A stretch of 64,000 nt of DNA from contig JAHZKX010000051.1 of NCBI GenBank assembly GCA_022600195.1, forward strand, positions 310,001 through 374,000. Reading direction: 5' to 3'. Origin of the DNA: Planctomycetota bacterium. GTDB lineage: Bacteria; Planctomycetota; Planctomycetia; Planctomycetales; Planctomycetaceae. Shown here piece by piece: positions 1 to 9,812 of this stretch. The position numbers and the translations under genes are program-made. Every line of letters starts with the position of its first letter. The stretch's first letter is position 1. The notes beneath the pieces are model-generated. The model was not told where the DNA came from. It saw nothing but the letters and a program-made list of their open reading frames with translations, and searched no databases.

Positions 1-1296
1 CTGTTCTCACTGGTGCTGCTGGCAGTGAGCTGGCGGCTCTGGATCCCTCAGACGTTTTTTCCGCAGGTCCCTTTATTTTCTGGGGTCCTGTCTCTGCCTG
101 CCTGGGTAGACTGGCTCACTTTTTTTATGATGTTGATTTCCAGCATCTGTATTCTGGGAGTGGTGTTGGCCTCATGTTTTGGCGTTTCAGAACACAGACC
201 TTTCTTACAACAGGTTTGTGCTGGCGTGTTCTTTTCGGGGTTCCTGATTTCGGTTGTGTTTGACCAACATCGCCTTCAGCCCTGGGCCTATCAGTTTGCG
301 ATAGGATTTCTGATACTGACATTTCTGAAGCCACCGCGCGCCATTCGTCTGTTTCGTTTCTTTGTAATCAGCATTTATTTATACTCGGCACTTTCCAAGT
401 GTGATATCAGTTTTGTGCAGACGTTGGGTCCCCAGTTAGCCGATGGTCTATTTTCAGGAATCGGAATTTCGACCACTTACTGGTCAGATCAGACCATCAG
501 TTTTATTGCTGGCGCCTTTCCCGTTGCAGAATTCCTGATCGCGTTGGGTTTATTCATTCCCCGCACACGCCAATGGACGTTATGGGCGGCAGTGTTGATG
601 CATGTCTGTCTCATTATTGCCGTTGGTCCTTTGGGTTTAAACCATTACAGTGGTGTTCTCATCTGGAATGTGTATTTCATCGTGCAGGACCTGTGTTTGT
701 TTCATTCATTGTTTCAGAAAAACTCTTTGCTCACGCAAAAAGATTCAGTGAATTCAGAAGACCGAGATGTCGACTCGAGTTTGTCGTTCCGTGTCGTTAC
801 GGGTTCTGAACGGGGAGTTTTGCTCATCGTCTGGTTTGTCATGTTGGCTCCCCTGCTGGAACCAACGGGGTATTTTGATCATTGGCCAGCCTGGGGGTTG
901 TATGCGAGCCACCATGATCGTATCACATTGCTCATTGACGAGCAGGCGAAATCCAGTTTGCCTCCTACTTTGCAGCCCTTTGTCGATGGACCCCAGCCAT
1001 TAAGTCGCTGGTGTCGGGTGCGCGTTGATCGCTGGTCGCTTTCCGAACTTGGGGTTCCCATTTATCCACAGGCGCGTTTTCAATTAGGAGTTGCTCTCGC
1101 CATCGGTAGCAATTTGAAACACGATCAGGGAAAAATCGCAGAGCAGCCTCAAATCAAGGTGCTATTTGAAGGGGCCGCTCATCGACTGACGGGCAACCGC
1201 AAAATTAGTGAACATATTGGCCTTCCACAAATTGATCAGCTCACAGATCGTTTTTTGTTGAATGCTGTGCCTCGTCCTTTTCGTGGCGCTGAATAG
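1..1296 (+). CDS. DoxX/MauE-like polytopic membrane protein, 5' end may lie outside the window
   Basis: A 427-residue reading from the first in-frame GTG at 13. The frame is open to the window edge, so the true start may lie upstream. The first 230 residues are a series of hydrophobic helices, including a segment around residues 115-130 reading YLYSALSK and one around 205-220 with GPLGLNHYSGVLIWN. These resemble MauE/DoxX-type redox-associated or HTTM-like membrane proteins. The last 190 residues form a soluble part after one more helix. No catalytic motif is visible. No partner gene can be seen because the window begins here. The family call rests on the helix pattern and short motifs only, and the substrate is unknown. 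Confidence 0.6.
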   Translation: MFSLVLLAVSWRLWIPQTFFPQVPLFSGVLSLPAWVDWLTFFMMLISSICILGVVLASCFGVSEHRPFLQQVCAGVFFSGFLISVVFDQHRLQPWAYQFAIGFLILTFLKPPRAIRLFRFFVISIYLYSALSKCDISFVQTLGPQLADGLFSGIGISTTYWSDQTISFIAGAFPVAEFLIALGLFIPRTRQWTLWAAVLMHVCLIIAVGPLGLNHYSGVLIWNVYFIVQDLCLFHSLFQKNSLLTQKDSVNSEDRDVDSSLSFRVVTGSERGVLLIVWFVMLAPLLEPTGYFDHWPAWGLYASHHDRITLLIDEQAKSSLPPTLQPFVDGPQPLSRWCRVRVDRWSLSELGVPIYPQARFQLGVALAIGSNLKHDQGKIAEQPQIKVLFEGAAHRLTGNRKISEHIGLPQIDQLTDRFLLNAVPRPFRGAE

Positions 1297-1312
1297 TCGA
1301 ACCTTTTCCGTT

Positions 1313-1380
1313 AAAAGCCGTCTGATTTGTATGCGTCGGTTGCAATTCTTCCAGATTCAAAATACAACGGCTTTTCTGGT
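1313..1380 (+). terminator. Possible weak terminator or long-loop hairpin
   Basis: The 9-bp arms AAAAGCCGT (1313-1321) and ACGGCTTTT (1367-1375) flank a 45-nt loop, and a short T-rich tract follows. It sits between the membrane protein gene and dapL. The long loop makes it a poor intrinsic terminator. Confidence 0.25.
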
Positions 1381-1447
1381 TTAGAAAACACTCCTACACA
1401 GGAATTCACCGACACAAGTATTGCATTTTTTTGATTTGAGGCGTGAA

Positions 1448-2680
1448 ATGGCTTTGATAAACGATGATTACCTGAAGCTCAAAGCGGGCTATCTGTTTCC
1501 GGAAATTGCGCGTCGTGTAAACACATTTTGCGACGAGAACCCGAATGCCGCTGTGATAAAACTGGGGATAGGTGATGTGACGGAACCACTTCCAGCAGCG
1601 ATCAGAGAGGCCATGCATGCTGCCATTGATGAGATGGGAGATCGTGGTTCATTTCGTGGCTATGGTCCGGAGCAGGGATATGCATTTCTTCGCGAGGCGA
1701 TTGCCCGGAATGATTATCAGTCGCGTGGTGTCGAGATTTCTGCGGACGAGATATTTGTTTCCGATGGTTCGAAGTGTGATACGGGTAATATTCTGGATAT
1801 TTTTGGTGCGGAGAATAAGGTTGCGGTGACCGACCCTGTTTATCCCGTTTATGTCGATACGAACGTGATGACGGGCCGCACCGGCGCAGCAGATGAGAGT
1901 GGGCGTTATGCAGGTTTAACATACCTGCCAGTCACTGCAGAAAACGATTTCGTACCTTCTCTGCCAGACTCTCCTGTCGATCTGATCTATCTCTGTTATC
2001 CGAATAATCCCACGGGAACTGTTGCGACGAAAGAGACCTTGAAGCAGTGGGTCGATTATGCGAAGGCCCATGGATCTATCATTCTGTTTGACGCTGCCTA
2101 TGAAGGATTCATTACCGACCCGGACATTCCGCATTCTATTTATGAGATTGAAGGCGCCAAAGAGGTTGCGATTGAATTTCGCAGCTTCAGTAAGAATGCC
2201 GGTTTCACAGGAACTCGCTGTGCGTTTACGGTGGTTCCCCAACAGCTCATGGGAAAAACTGCCTCGGGTGAAACGGCGGCAATTCATCCTCTCTGGAATC
2301 GACGCCATTGCACAAAGTTTAATGGTGTTTCTTATATTATTCAGAAAGGCGCAGAAGCCGCTTACTCTGAACAGGGGCAACAGCAGATACAAGCTCTGAT
2401 TGCCTTCTATCTGGAAAATGCCCGCCTGTTGCGTGAAGGCCTGGAGTCGGTTGGTATCTCTGTTTATGGTGGTGTCAATGCTCCCTACGTCTGGCTCAAA
2501 ACACCAGGAGAGTCGAGCAGTTGGGAGTTCTTCGATGAATTGTTACAGAAAGCACATCTTGTGGGGACCCCGGGCAGTGGTTTTGGTGCTTCGGGAGAAG
2601 GTTATTTTCGTCTAAGTGCTTTCAATAGCAGAGATAATATTAACGAAGCGGTTACCCGATTCCAAAAAGTCGTTAGTTAA
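1448..2680 (+). CDS. dapL: LL-diaminopimelate aminotransferase
   Basis: A PLP enzyme of the DapL route. It converts tetrahydrodipicolinate and glutamate directly to LL-diaminopimelate for lysine and peptidoglycan, bypassing the succinylase or acetylase branch. The N-terminus [20 protein letters not shown], the block [12 protein letters not shown], the DPVYPVY motif near residue 130, NNPTG near 190 and the [13 protein letters not shown] block (PLP lysine in SFSK) near 250 are all typical. The start at 1448 gives 410 residues, the usual family length, and follows a GAGG at 1438-1441. An in-frame ATG at 1421 would add nine residues with no support. The gene stands alone. The DapL route is known from chlamydiae, planctomycetes and plants, so it fits the organism. 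Confidence 0.95.
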   Translation: MALINDDYLKLKAGYLFPEIARRVNTFCDENPNAAVIKLGIGDVTEPLPAAIREAMHAAIDEMGDRGSFRGYGPEQGYAFLREAIARNDYQSRGVEISADEIFVSDGSKCDTGNILDIFGAENKVAVTDPVYPVYVDTNVMTGRTGAADESGRYAGLTYLPVTAENDFVPSLPDSPVDLIYLCYPNNPTGTVATKETLKQWVDYAKAHGSIILFDAAYEGFITDPDIPHSIYEIEGAKEVAIEFRSFSKNAGFTGTRCAFTVVPQQLMGKTASGETAAIHPLWNRRHCTKFNGVSYIIQKGAEAAYSEQGQQQIQALIAFYLENARLLREGLESVGISVYGGVNAPYVWLKTPGESSSWEFFDELLQKAHLVGTPGSGFGASGEGYFRLSAFNSRDNINEAVTRFQKVVS

Positions 2681-2762
2681 TCAGGAGTTAGCAGCGAGTG
2701 ATTAGCTGTAATGTGTGCACCTGATTTCAGGTCTAATCATTCCATATCGGCTCTCCTTTATA

Positions 2763-2792
2763 TGGACACTCGCCCCGTCACTCTCTTATAAT
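2763..2792 (+). promoter_or_regulatory. Candidate housekeeping promoter for the FKBP gene
   Basis: TGGACA at 2763-2768, an 18-bp spacer and a perfect TATAAT at 2787-2792 lie about 155 bp before the chosen FKBP start. This would give a long 5' leader. The call comes from motif match only. Confidence 0.4.
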
Positions 2793-2950
2793 TGGCTCTT
2801 TGCTACTATCAAAGATCCTCTGTGAAAGAGGACACCATGCAATCCATCATCTGCTCATTCGGTCGGCACTTGCTGCCTGCCGGGTCTCGCCGTCTGGTAT
2901 GGTCACCCCTGTTCAACATGCGTTTCATTATTCACCGAAAGGTTCTTCCT

Positions 2951-3667
2951 ATGTCTAAATGGCATTTCACTGCCTGTTTATGTATTGCATTCTTTGGATG
3001 CTCTCAATTCGTGACGGCTCAGACCGAAAAAGCAAATTCAGGTAAATCGTCTCTCAAAGATCAAAAGCAAAAAGTCAGTTACGGAATTGGTTATAATTTG
3101 GGTCAAAACCTGATGAAGGATGATTTGGGTCTCGATCCACAGATTCTCGTCAAAGGGATTCTGGATGCCATGACCAAACAGAAACCACAAATGACAGAAG
3201 AAGAAATTCGTGCAACATTGGTTGCGTTTCAACAGGAACTGCGATCACAGCAGGAAACAAAGATGAAGCAAGCTGCAGCGGCAAATGTTGCCAAGGGAAA
3301 GCAGTTTCTTGCAGCTAATGCTAAGAAAGAAGGCGTGAAAACAACAAAAAGTGGTCTGCAATATAAAGTGATCAAAAAAGGCACGGGGAAAACTCCCGGC
3401 TTGAATGACAGTGTGACCACACATTATCGGGGAACTCTGATCAACGGAAAAGAGTTTGATAGTTCTTACAAACGAAATCAACCCGCGACGTTTCCTGTCA
3501 AAGGTGTGATCAGTGGCTGGACGGAAGCACTGCAGTTGATGAAAGAGGGCGATAAGTGGCAGCTCTTCATTCCTGGCGATCTGGCTTATGGTTCAAGAGG
3601 ATCTGGTCCTGTTATTGGACCCAACGAAGTTCTCATTTTTGATATTGAGTTGCTCAAGGTAAACTGA
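2951..3667 (+). CDS. Secreted FKBP-type peptidyl-prolyl cis-trans isomerase
   Basis: A prolyl isomerase that should act outside the cytoplasmic membrane. The protein of 238 residues has a signal peptide in the first 24 residues ending near TAQ. An FKBP_N dimerisation segment follows (VSYGIGYNLGQNL to about residue 110, helical and K/Q/A-rich), then a C-terminal FKBP domain (GLQYKVIKKGTGKTP, then GWTEALQLMKEGDKW, IPGDLAYG and GPNEVLIFDIELL). This is the Mip/FkpA layout. The start at 2951 has AAAGG at 2938-2942. The longer reading from 2792 would put 53 residues before the signal peptide and is unlikely. A strong terminator follows, so it is probably monocistronic. Confidence 0.9.
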   Translation: MSKWHFTACLCIAFFGCSQFVTAQTEKANSGKSSLKDQKQKVSYGIGYNLGQNLMKDDLGLDPQILVKGILDAMTKQKPQMTEEEIRATLVAFQQELRSQQETKMKQAAAANVAKGKQFLAANAKKEGVKTTKSGLQYKVIKKGTGKTPGLNDSVTTHYRGTLINGKEFDSSYKRNQPATFPVKGVISGWTEALQLMKEGDKWQLFIPGDLAYGSRGSGPVIGPNEVLIFDIELLKVN

Positions 3668-3705
3668 TTTTACCTCAATAAAAATCTAATAAACGACCTT
3701 ACCGA

Positions 3706-3739
3706 GGCCGGCGCTCTTATTGAGCGTCGGCCTTTTTTT
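3706..3739 (+). terminator. Intrinsic terminator of the FKBP gene
   Basis: An 11-bp GC-rich stem (3706-3716 with 3722-3732, one G-T pair) with a 5-nt loop is followed by seven T. Confidence 0.9.
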
Positions 3740-3949
3740 ATGATCACGTCTGTTGGCATCAATCAACGGCTCTATGAACGGGTCGCGCGGATTTTACTGA
3801 TTTTGACAGGTAGAATTACACTCAAGCATTGGTATTTTTACATGTCAAAGTTCGTTGGTGTGGCATTTTGTAAGCTAAAGTACACGGAGAGTCACTGAAA
3901 TTGTATCGACACACATTCTCCGTTCTTCAGTAATAAAAGTAGATAAGCC

Positions 3950-5044
3950 ATGTCAGATATGAATAGTAGTAATTCACTGCTTATGCAGGAAGCAAACAAA
4001 TCAGGGGCGCATTCCACCTGCTCTGAATGTGGCACGGATGAGCCCTGGGGGCTTTCATCGTGGTGTCCGCAATGCGGCTTCTATCCGAAGCTGGGAAAAT
4101 GTGTGGGTCATTCTGATGTTCAACAGGAAACAGAAACCAAAGCACAGCCTCAAACGATTTGGGAATTAATTCCGGAGTGGGGATGGATTCTTGCGATTGG
4201 TACGATTGCTGCGATCGGCTTAAGTGTTGGCGGACGTTTTTATTGCAGTAGTACTTCTGAATTATGTCTGTGGACAATAACACAAGCGAGTATTGGCCTG
4301 TGTCTCTTTTTGATCGGACATGTCATTGTTTATTTAAATGCAGTCTCAAAGTCATTTGAATTTGGCATGATGAGTATTTTCCTGACACCACTTAAAATCT
4401 GGGGACCGACGATCCGCCGTTTTCCGGCAGGAGCCTGGAAATTAGATATGGCAATCTGGGGGCTGACATTACTGGTGGGTGCATTTGCGATCGTTGGTGG
4501 TTTTGAATTTGATTCATTATTCAAGGACTGGGGCGTCCGGAAACGTGCAAATATCAATCTGGTGGCATCTGTCGTCGACCGTGCGAAGGAATCAGAGGGA
4601 GGAGGTGCGGAGAATCTGGAAGACGCACTAAACGATTTTGCTGGTGGAAGTGAAGAAGAAAAAACGAAGGCAAAGAAAGTGGCTGCCAGTTTACCTGTAG
4701 AAGCGGCACCGAAGCTCATTGAATTTGATTGTTTGCTGGTGGGCTATACCACATTGTCCAACGGCAAGATTGATTCTGTGCTGTTAGCCGCTTCTCATAA
4801 TAAACAATTAGTCTATGCGGGATCCATTTACGCAAGTGATGTTCCTGAAGAAGTGCGGAAAGCCTGGCAGGCTCAACTGCCAAGCTTGAAGCAATCGGCG
4901 CCTTTCGTGAAAATCAATCGGTCAGCAACCTGGTTGAAACCAAAAATCACGCTCAAGGTGGCTTCCAAAGGCTGGGGAGAGACGAATCTACGATTGCTCA
5001 AACCTCAGTTTGTCTCACTCTTGCAGGAAATCAGTCTCGATTAA
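3950..5044 (+). CDS. Zinc-ribbon membrane protein of unknown function
   Basis: A 364-residue protein. It begins with a four-cysteine zinc ribbon (C24-x2-C27, C39-x2-C42). Hydrophobic segments follow at about 65-90, 100-125 and 160-185. A charged stretch rich in E and K comes next (about 205-245), then a soluble alpha/beta C-terminal part with no recognisable motif. The layout suggests a cytoplasmic metal-binding head and a membrane anchor, but I do not recognise the family. The ribosome binding site is weak. It has its own terminator and appears monocistronic. Confidence 0.75.
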   Translation: MSDMNSSNSLLMQEANKSGAHSTCSECGTDEPWGLSSWCPQCGFYPKLGKCVGHSDVQQETETKAQPQTIWELIPEWGWILAIGTIAAIGLSVGGRFYCSSTSELCLWTITQASIGLCLFLIGHVIVYLNAVSKSFEFGMMSIFLTPLKIWGPTIRRFPAGAWKLDMAIWGLTLLVGAFAIVGGFEFDSLFKDWGVRKRANINLVASVVDRAKESEGGGAENLEDALNDFAGGSEEEKTKAKKVAASLPVEAAPKLIEFDCLLVGYTTLSNGKIDSVLLAASHNKQLVYAGSIYASDVPEEVRKAWQAQLPSLKQSAPFVKINRSATWLKPKITLKVASKGWGETNLRLLKPQFVSLLQEISLD

Positions 5045-5079
5045 CTTTTCTTGTCGGGACTATGAAAAAACCGAGTATG

Positions 5080-5110
5080 GCCCTGCTGTATTAACAGCAG
5101 GGCTTTTTTT
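5080..5110 (+). terminator. Intrinsic terminator
   Basis: A perfect 10-bp stem (5080-5089 with 5094-5103) with a 4-nt loop ATTA is followed by seven T. It terminates the zinc-ribbon gene. Confidence 0.93.
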
Positions 5111-5242
5111 ATTTTGCTGTGAAACGGTGACGGTTTCCTGCTCTATCGCCGGTTCTCTGTGTTGGGGGTCTGTTATCCCGGCCCTTGCTTGTTAAAATAG
5201 CAGGAAAGTTATTTCATTCAATAGAATCAGGCGATCAACACC

Positions 5243-6283
5243 ATGAATCCGGAACTGGAACGTTATAGTCGGCAAGTCCTCTTTTCAGAGTTGGGTGAAG
5301 CGGGTCAAACCCGTATGATGCAGGGCCGCGTTTTATTATGTGGATGTGGTGCTCTGGGGACGGTATTAGCAGAGACCCTGGTCAGGGCGGGTGTGGGTCA
5401 TATCAAAATCGTTGATCGTGATTTTGTCGAACTGAGCAATTTGCAGCGACAGGTGCTGTTTGATGAAACGGACGTGGCCGCCAAACTTCCCAAAGCAATC
5501 GCTGCTGTCGAAAAACTGAAAAAGATCAACAGCGAAGTCCAGATCGAGCCTATAGTCGAAGATATTGATCATACTAATATTTTAGCCCTGGCAAAGGATG
5601 TCGATTTAATTCTGGATGGCACAGATAATTTTGAAGTGCGTTATTTGATTAATGATGTGTCACTAGAGCTGGGGATTCCCTGGATCTATTGCGGGTGTAT
5701 TGGCAGCACCGGACAGACGATGACAATTTTGCCAGGTAAGTCTGCCTGTCTGCGTTGTTTAATCGATTCGGCACCAGAGCCGGGCAGCACAGAAACCTGT
5801 GATACTGCGGGAATACTGGGGCCGACTGTCAATGTAATTGCATCTTTGGAAGCCATCAGTGCATTCAAAATTCTTTCGGGACGCGAAGATTTGATCAAGC
5901 CGGTTCTGACGGTCGTTGATGTCTGGGAGGGATCGTTTCGACAGATGAGTGTTGCTGATCTCAGAGAGAAAGCGGGCTGTAAAGCCTGCCATCAGGGAGA
6001 ACGGATCTGGCTGAAAGGAGAGCAAGGTTCGCGTACGACACAATTGTGTGGCAGAAATGCTGTTCAGGTTTCTCCCGCCGAAAAAGGTCGCATCTCATTT
6101 GAAGATCTTGCTGAAAAGCTCGAGCATTCGGGGGCCGTCGAATTTAACGCGTATCTGCTCAGGCTGAATTTGAAAGATCCCGATTATGAAATCAGCCTGT
6201 TTCGTGATGGTCGCGCCATCATAAAAGGCACAGATGACCCCGCAGCCGCAAAAACCATTTACGCTCGCTATATCGGCAGTTAA
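5243..6283 (+). CDS. ThiF/MoeB/HesA-family E1-like adenylyltransferase
   Basis: An enzyme of the ubiquitin-activating E1-like family. It adenylates the C-terminal glycine of a small sulfur-carrier protein (ThiS or MoaD type). The N-terminal RYSRQVLF and nucleotide loop G34-C-G-A-L-G39 are visible. So are the acidic D-R-D around 58-60 with NLQRQVLF after it, the GTDNFEVRYL segment near 130, two zinc cysteine pairs (CLRC near 172, CKAC near 248) and TCDTAGILGP between them. A C-terminal extension of about 70 residues ends in DGRAIIKGTDDPAAAK. No ThiS, MoaD or rhodanese partner lies nearby, so the pathway (thiamine, molybdopterin or another) cannot be told from context. Confidence 0.9.
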   Translation: MNPELERYSRQVLFSELGEAGQTRMMQGRVLLCGCGALGTVLAETLVRAGVGHIKIVDRDFVELSNLQRQVLFDETDVAAKLPKAIAAVEKLKKINSEVQIEPIVEDIDHTNILALAKDVDLILDGTDNFEVRYLINDVSLELGIPWIYCGCIGSTGQTMTILPGKSACLRCLIDSAPEPGSTETCDTAGILGPTVNVIASLEAISAFKILSGREDLIKPVLTVVDVWEGSFRQMSVADLREKAGCKACHQGERIWLKGEQGSRTTQLCGRNAVQVSPAEKGRISFEDLAEKLEHSGAVEFNAYLLRLNLKDPDYEISLFRDGRAIIKGTDDPAAAKTIYARYIGS

Positions 6284-6331
6284 GTAATGGGGCACGTGAG
6301 GGTCGCGTCAAATTGCACATTTTTAATAACG

Positions 6332-7846
6332 CTATTTGATCTCAGACTGATGTGCCAGGAACGACTGGACCATCTCTTTGCGAATTCTCAATAACAGATT
6401 TTTGGATAACAGCGAGGAATGGTTTTTACCTGGATGAATTTCCACAACGGAATGACCGCCTAAATGATCAAGCGAATTTTTAAGTAACATGGTTGCGCCT
6501 TCGAGGTAAAACGTATCTTGATCACCCATGAAAACATGAATTTTACCATCGAGTTGCGGTAAGAGTTGCTTCCAATTGTTTTCAAGGATTAACCGGATGT
6601 CATAAGCCTTCCAGGTTTCTGCTACATTTGGATTGATGTTCCCCGTTTCTCGATCATACAGTTTCATGGGTGCGCCATCTTTTCCACGGGGGCTGAAAAC
6701 GGCTTCAAAACTTCGCAGTTGACCGCCGTGTCCGAGCACATGTTCCATTTTGGAAAAAGACTCGTACCATAAAATGGGCTCCTGTTTCATACGGGCGATG
6801 GGTCGGGCTTGCTTTGACTCATTGCGGTACATGTTATCGTTGCGATCATAGAGATTGATTTGCTGGAAGTCTCGAAAGTCGACCGGGTCGGGGGCGGTGC
6901 TCCAGGTCCCTCCAAATGTGTCCGGGTAGGTGACTTGTAACCAGAGTGAAGACCAGCCTCCCGAAGAATGTCCCGTTAAAAATCGGGCGCGTTGATGTGG
7001 GATGGCGCGGTAAGTTTTTTCCAGTTCGGGCAGGAATTCGGTGGTGAGGGCTTTACCGACAGGGCCGTTATTAGCAGAGTCTGCAAAAACATGATGTCCC
7101 CAGCGACATCGAGGATTCAGAAAAACACGAATAAATTCCACGTCATCTTCGTTTTTTTCGGAGACAGGGGTCTCTCTGCGTCCCCGAAAATGGTCGCCAC
7201 CAAAACCGGGGATGGAATAGACCGTGGGGTACTTTCTCTGATTCTGGAGATAGTAACTTTGTGGTAAAAGAACGGTGGCTTCGAGGTATGTGTCACGGCC
7301 ATGGAATTCCGAGAGGAGCGCGGAGCGCACTTTGATGAGTTTACTCCAGCGAGTATTTTTAAAAGTTTTTCGTGGTACCAGTTTGTCAATAATGAAGAGG
7401 GGCGTTTTCTGGTTCCTGTCTGTCGGAACGGAGACGACCTGACTGAATCCGTTGCCGGGCGCGGTGCCAATGTTAGGTTCGAGGTCGTTGAAGCGCGCGA
7501 CAGCCTGGGCGCGATACTTTGCCAGATTCATCTCTGCGAGTGGTTTTGGGAACGAGAGTAAGTTTTTTGATTTGGGTGTGAAATCAAGGATCTCTCCTGG
7601 TTGCCAGTTCACCACATCCCGACTGAGAAACATTTCAGGCTGGAACCAGGACGGTCCCATACGGGGTTCTCGTTGAGAACGGGTAAAAATAAGATACACT
7701 CGGCCTGTAAAAGGCTGATTATGCACGGATTCATCAAATCGGACCTGAAATGTATTTTCAGATGCATGTGATTCCGCTAAGACAAGCAGAGAGAGGCTTA
7801 ATGCCCACAAGAGAGTCAGGACGCAAAACCGAAATTGTTGAATCAT
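6332..7846 (-). CDS. Secreted alpha/beta-hydrolase esterase (esterase D / enterochelin-esterase type)
   Basis: A 504-residue exported hydrolase. The signal peptide covers about residues 1-29, cleaved near SHA. A non-catalytic beta-rich region runs to about 180. The hydrolase domain then begins with TYLEATVLLPQSYY and KYPTVYSIPGFGG (oxyanion region). The nucleophile elbow is G-H-S294-S-G. FMGDQDTFY probably carries the acid and HPGKNHSSLL the histidine. This is the arrangement of the putative-esterase (Pfam PF00756) family. The substrate is unknown and could be a feruloyl or acetyl ester or a siderophore. It is convergent with the ThiF gene and faces slyX across a short gap. Confidence 0.85.
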   Translation of the reverse strand: MIQQFRFCVLTLLWALSLSLLVLAESHASENTFQVRFDESVHNQPFTGRVYLIFTRSQREPRMGPSWFQPEMFLSRDVVNWQPGEILDFTPKSKNLLSFPKPLAEMNLAKYRAQAVARFNDLEPNIGTAPGNGFSQVVSVPTDRNQKTPLFIIDKLVPRKTFKNTRWSKLIKVRSALLSEFHGRDTYLEATVLLPQSYYLQNQRKYPTVYSIPGFGGDHFRGRRETPVSEKNEDDVEFIRVFLNPRCRWGHHVFADSANNGPVGKALTTEFLPELEKTYRAIPHQRARFLTGHSSGGWSSLWLQVTYPDTFGGTWSTAPDPVDFRDFQQINLYDRNDNMYRNESKQARPIARMKQEPILWYESFSKMEHVLGHGGQLRSFEAVFSPRGKDGAPMKLYDRETGNINPNVAETWKAYDIRLILENNWKQLLPQLDGKIHVFMGDQDTFYLEGATMLLKNSLDHLGGHSVVEIHPGKNHSSLLSKNLLLRIRKEMVQSFLAHQSEIK

Positions 7847-7962
7847 GTTAAATCAGGCCCCAGGTTATTTCATTGCAGAAGTCGGTGGAACGAAAACCCT
7901 GTCTAAATCATAACCTATAAACTCAATAAGAAAAGTAGAATCAGTGAAAGGTACTTACCAAA

Positions 7963-8196
7963 ATGAGTGATAAGCTACCCACGCAGGAAGAACTGTTATC
8001 TCGTTTAAAAGAGGTAGAATCCATTTTAATGCACGTTCAACATGAGGTTGAACAGTTAAATGATGCCATTTTGAAACGAAACTCGGAAGTAGATCGACTG
8101 AATAAAACATTGAAACTTCTCGATTCGCGCCTCGGTGTTCTGGAGGAGGAAGATGAGGGTCACGGTCCTGAGTTTGAAAAACCACCCCATTATTGA
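7963..8196 (+). CDS. slyX: SlyX-family coiled-coil protein
   Basis: A 77-residue protein that is almost wholly a coiled coil (heptads from about residue 8 to 62). It ends in the P-P-H-Y tail typical of SlyX. The biochemical role of SlyX is not known. The start at 7963 has AAAGG about ten bases before. The only near neighbour on the same strand is the sulfatase, 137 bp downstream. Confidence 0.85.
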   Translation: MSDKLPTQEELLSRLKEVESILMHVQHEVEQLNDAILKRNSEVDRLNKTLKLLDSRLGVLEEEDEGHGPEFEKPPHY

Positions 8197-8333
8197 TGGA
8201 ATGCTGTCAGATTATTTACACGATGTACTCTCAGGCAAATCCCGATCTCACTTGAAAAAACGGTGATGATGATTCATGCTTTAAGGAAGAGTTTATCGCA
8301 ATTTGTATTTCGTTTCCGTGAAAGGCGTTTCTC

Positions 8334-9812
8334 ATGCGTCAGATGATTTCAGGTGGATTCAAGGGCTGGCTTGTTTTTCTGCTCTGTCTCTGTAGTGCCA
8401 CAATGCTAAACGCTGCGGACCAGGACCAGCCAAACGTGGTGATTATCATGACCGATAATCATGGCGAATGGACTTTGGGCTGTTATGGAAATAAAGATAT
8501 CAAAACGCCGCACATAGATCAGCTGGCGAAAGAGGGAACCCTATTCACACGCGCCTTTGCCAACAATGCGGTCTGTTCTCCGACCAGAGCCACGTTTCTC
8601 ACGGGATTAATGCCTTGTCAGCATGGGGTGCATTGTTACCTCCGGCCGCGCATTCAAACGGGACCCGAATCATTCAATACCCTGGAAGAGTTCCAGTCAA
8701 TTCCGCAGGTCCTGCATGATGCAGGTTATGTTTGCGGGTTGTCTGGTAAATGGCATCTGGGTGATAACCTTTATCCACAGGAAGGATTTTCCTACTGGAT
8801 CACCAAACCGCATGGCAGTAGCCAGGGTTTTTATAATCAGAAGGTGATCGAAGACGAGAAAATTCGCGACGAACCGACTTATCTCACGGATCTGTGGACT
8901 CAACATGGTGTCAAATTCATCAAGCAGAATCAGGAGAAACCCTTCTTTCTGTTTCTGGCTTACAATGGTCCTTATGGGTTAGGGTCAGCCATGAAGGAGC
9001 CGATCAAAAATCGGTTTAAAACAGAATATGAAAAGAAGACGTTTCCCTCCTTCCCCAGAGAAAAGGCACAGCCCTGGAACTTCAATTATGGTGACTGGAT
9101 CGGTGACTTGGGGATCATTCGTAAGTATGCGGCTGAAGTATCAGCCGTGGATGATGGTGTAGGCCAGATCATGCAAACACTGAAAGAGTTGGGACTGCGC
9201 GAGAATACGCTGGTCATTTTCACAGCCGATCAGGGGTTGGCTGGCGGTCACAGCGGCTATTGGGGAATGGGCGATCATACCCGGCCCTTGACGGCGTTTG
9301 ACTGGACAATGAGTATTCCGCTCATTTTTTCACAACCGGGAAAAGTCGTTTCGGGAGCCAGGCAGGAGATGCTCGTAGCGAATTATGATGTGTATCCTAC
9401 CCTGCTCAACTATTTGGGATTGGAGGAGAAAATTCCCGCTCAGCCAGCAACGCCAGGGCGCAATTTTGCACCCGTTCTCAAAGGCGAACAGATTCCCTGG
9501 TCGGAAGTGATGTTTTATGAATTTGAAAATGTGCGCGCGATTCGGACGAAAGACTGGAAATATATCGAACGTTTTCGAGAAACTCCGAATGAACTCTATG
9601 ATCTGGTTCAAGATCCCGGTGAAAGAAAGAACCTGATCGACAATTCGAAATTCAGCCAGCAGCATAAAAAACTCAAGCAGAGAATGGATCGTTTCTTTGC
9701 AAAATACGCTGATCCCAAATGGGATATCTGGGATGGTGGCAAATCAAAAACGGTCCTGATGTCGAAGAAACTATTTCCCGAGTCCTACCTCTATTTACCT
9801 TCCTCAAAGTAG
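8334..9812 (+). CDS. Secreted type I sulfatase (formylglycine-dependent)
   Basis: Hydrolyses sulfate esters, probably of algal or other polysaccharides, outside the cytoplasm. It has 492 residues with a signal peptide at 1-28. The alkaline-phosphatase-fold start VVIIMTDNHGEW contributes metal-binding D41. The maturation motif is C81-S-P-T-R85-ATFLTG, whose cysteine becomes formylglycine. The second metal region is FTADQG...GMGDH, and the C-terminal typical block is IRTKDWKYIERF followed by NELYDLVQDPGERKNL. The first metal motif is D-N rather than the more common D-D, as in some planctomycete sulfatases. No FGE maturase gene is in the window. Confidence 0.93.
   Translation: MRQMISGGFKGWLVFLLCLCSATMLNAADQDQPNVVIIMTDNHGEWTLGCYGNKDIKTPHIDQLAKEGTLFTRAFANNAVCSPTRATFLTGLMPCQHGVHCYLRPRIQTGPESFNTLEEFQSIPQVLHDAGYVCGLSGKWHLGDNLYPQEGFSYWITKPHGSSQGFYNQKVIEDEKIRDEPTYLTDLWTQHGVKFIKQNQEKPFFLFLAYNGPYGLGSAMKEPIKNRFKTEYEKKTFPSFPREKAQPWNFNYGDWIGDLGIIRKYAAEVSAVDDGVGQIMQTLKELGLRENTLVIFTADQGLAGGHSGYWGMGDHTRPLTAFDWTMSIPLIFSQPGKVVSGARQEMLVANYDVYPTLLNYLGLEEKIPAQPATPGRNFAPVLKGEQIPWSEVMFYEFENVRAIRTKDWKYIERFRETPNELYDLVQDPGERKNLIDNSKFSQQHKKLKQRMDRFFAKYADPKWDIWDGGKSKTVLMSKKLFPESYLYLPSSK

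Noticed and set aside
5010-5195. A 61-codon reading after the zinc-ribbon gene
   Set aside because: It spans the strong terminator at 5080-5110 and shows no family features.
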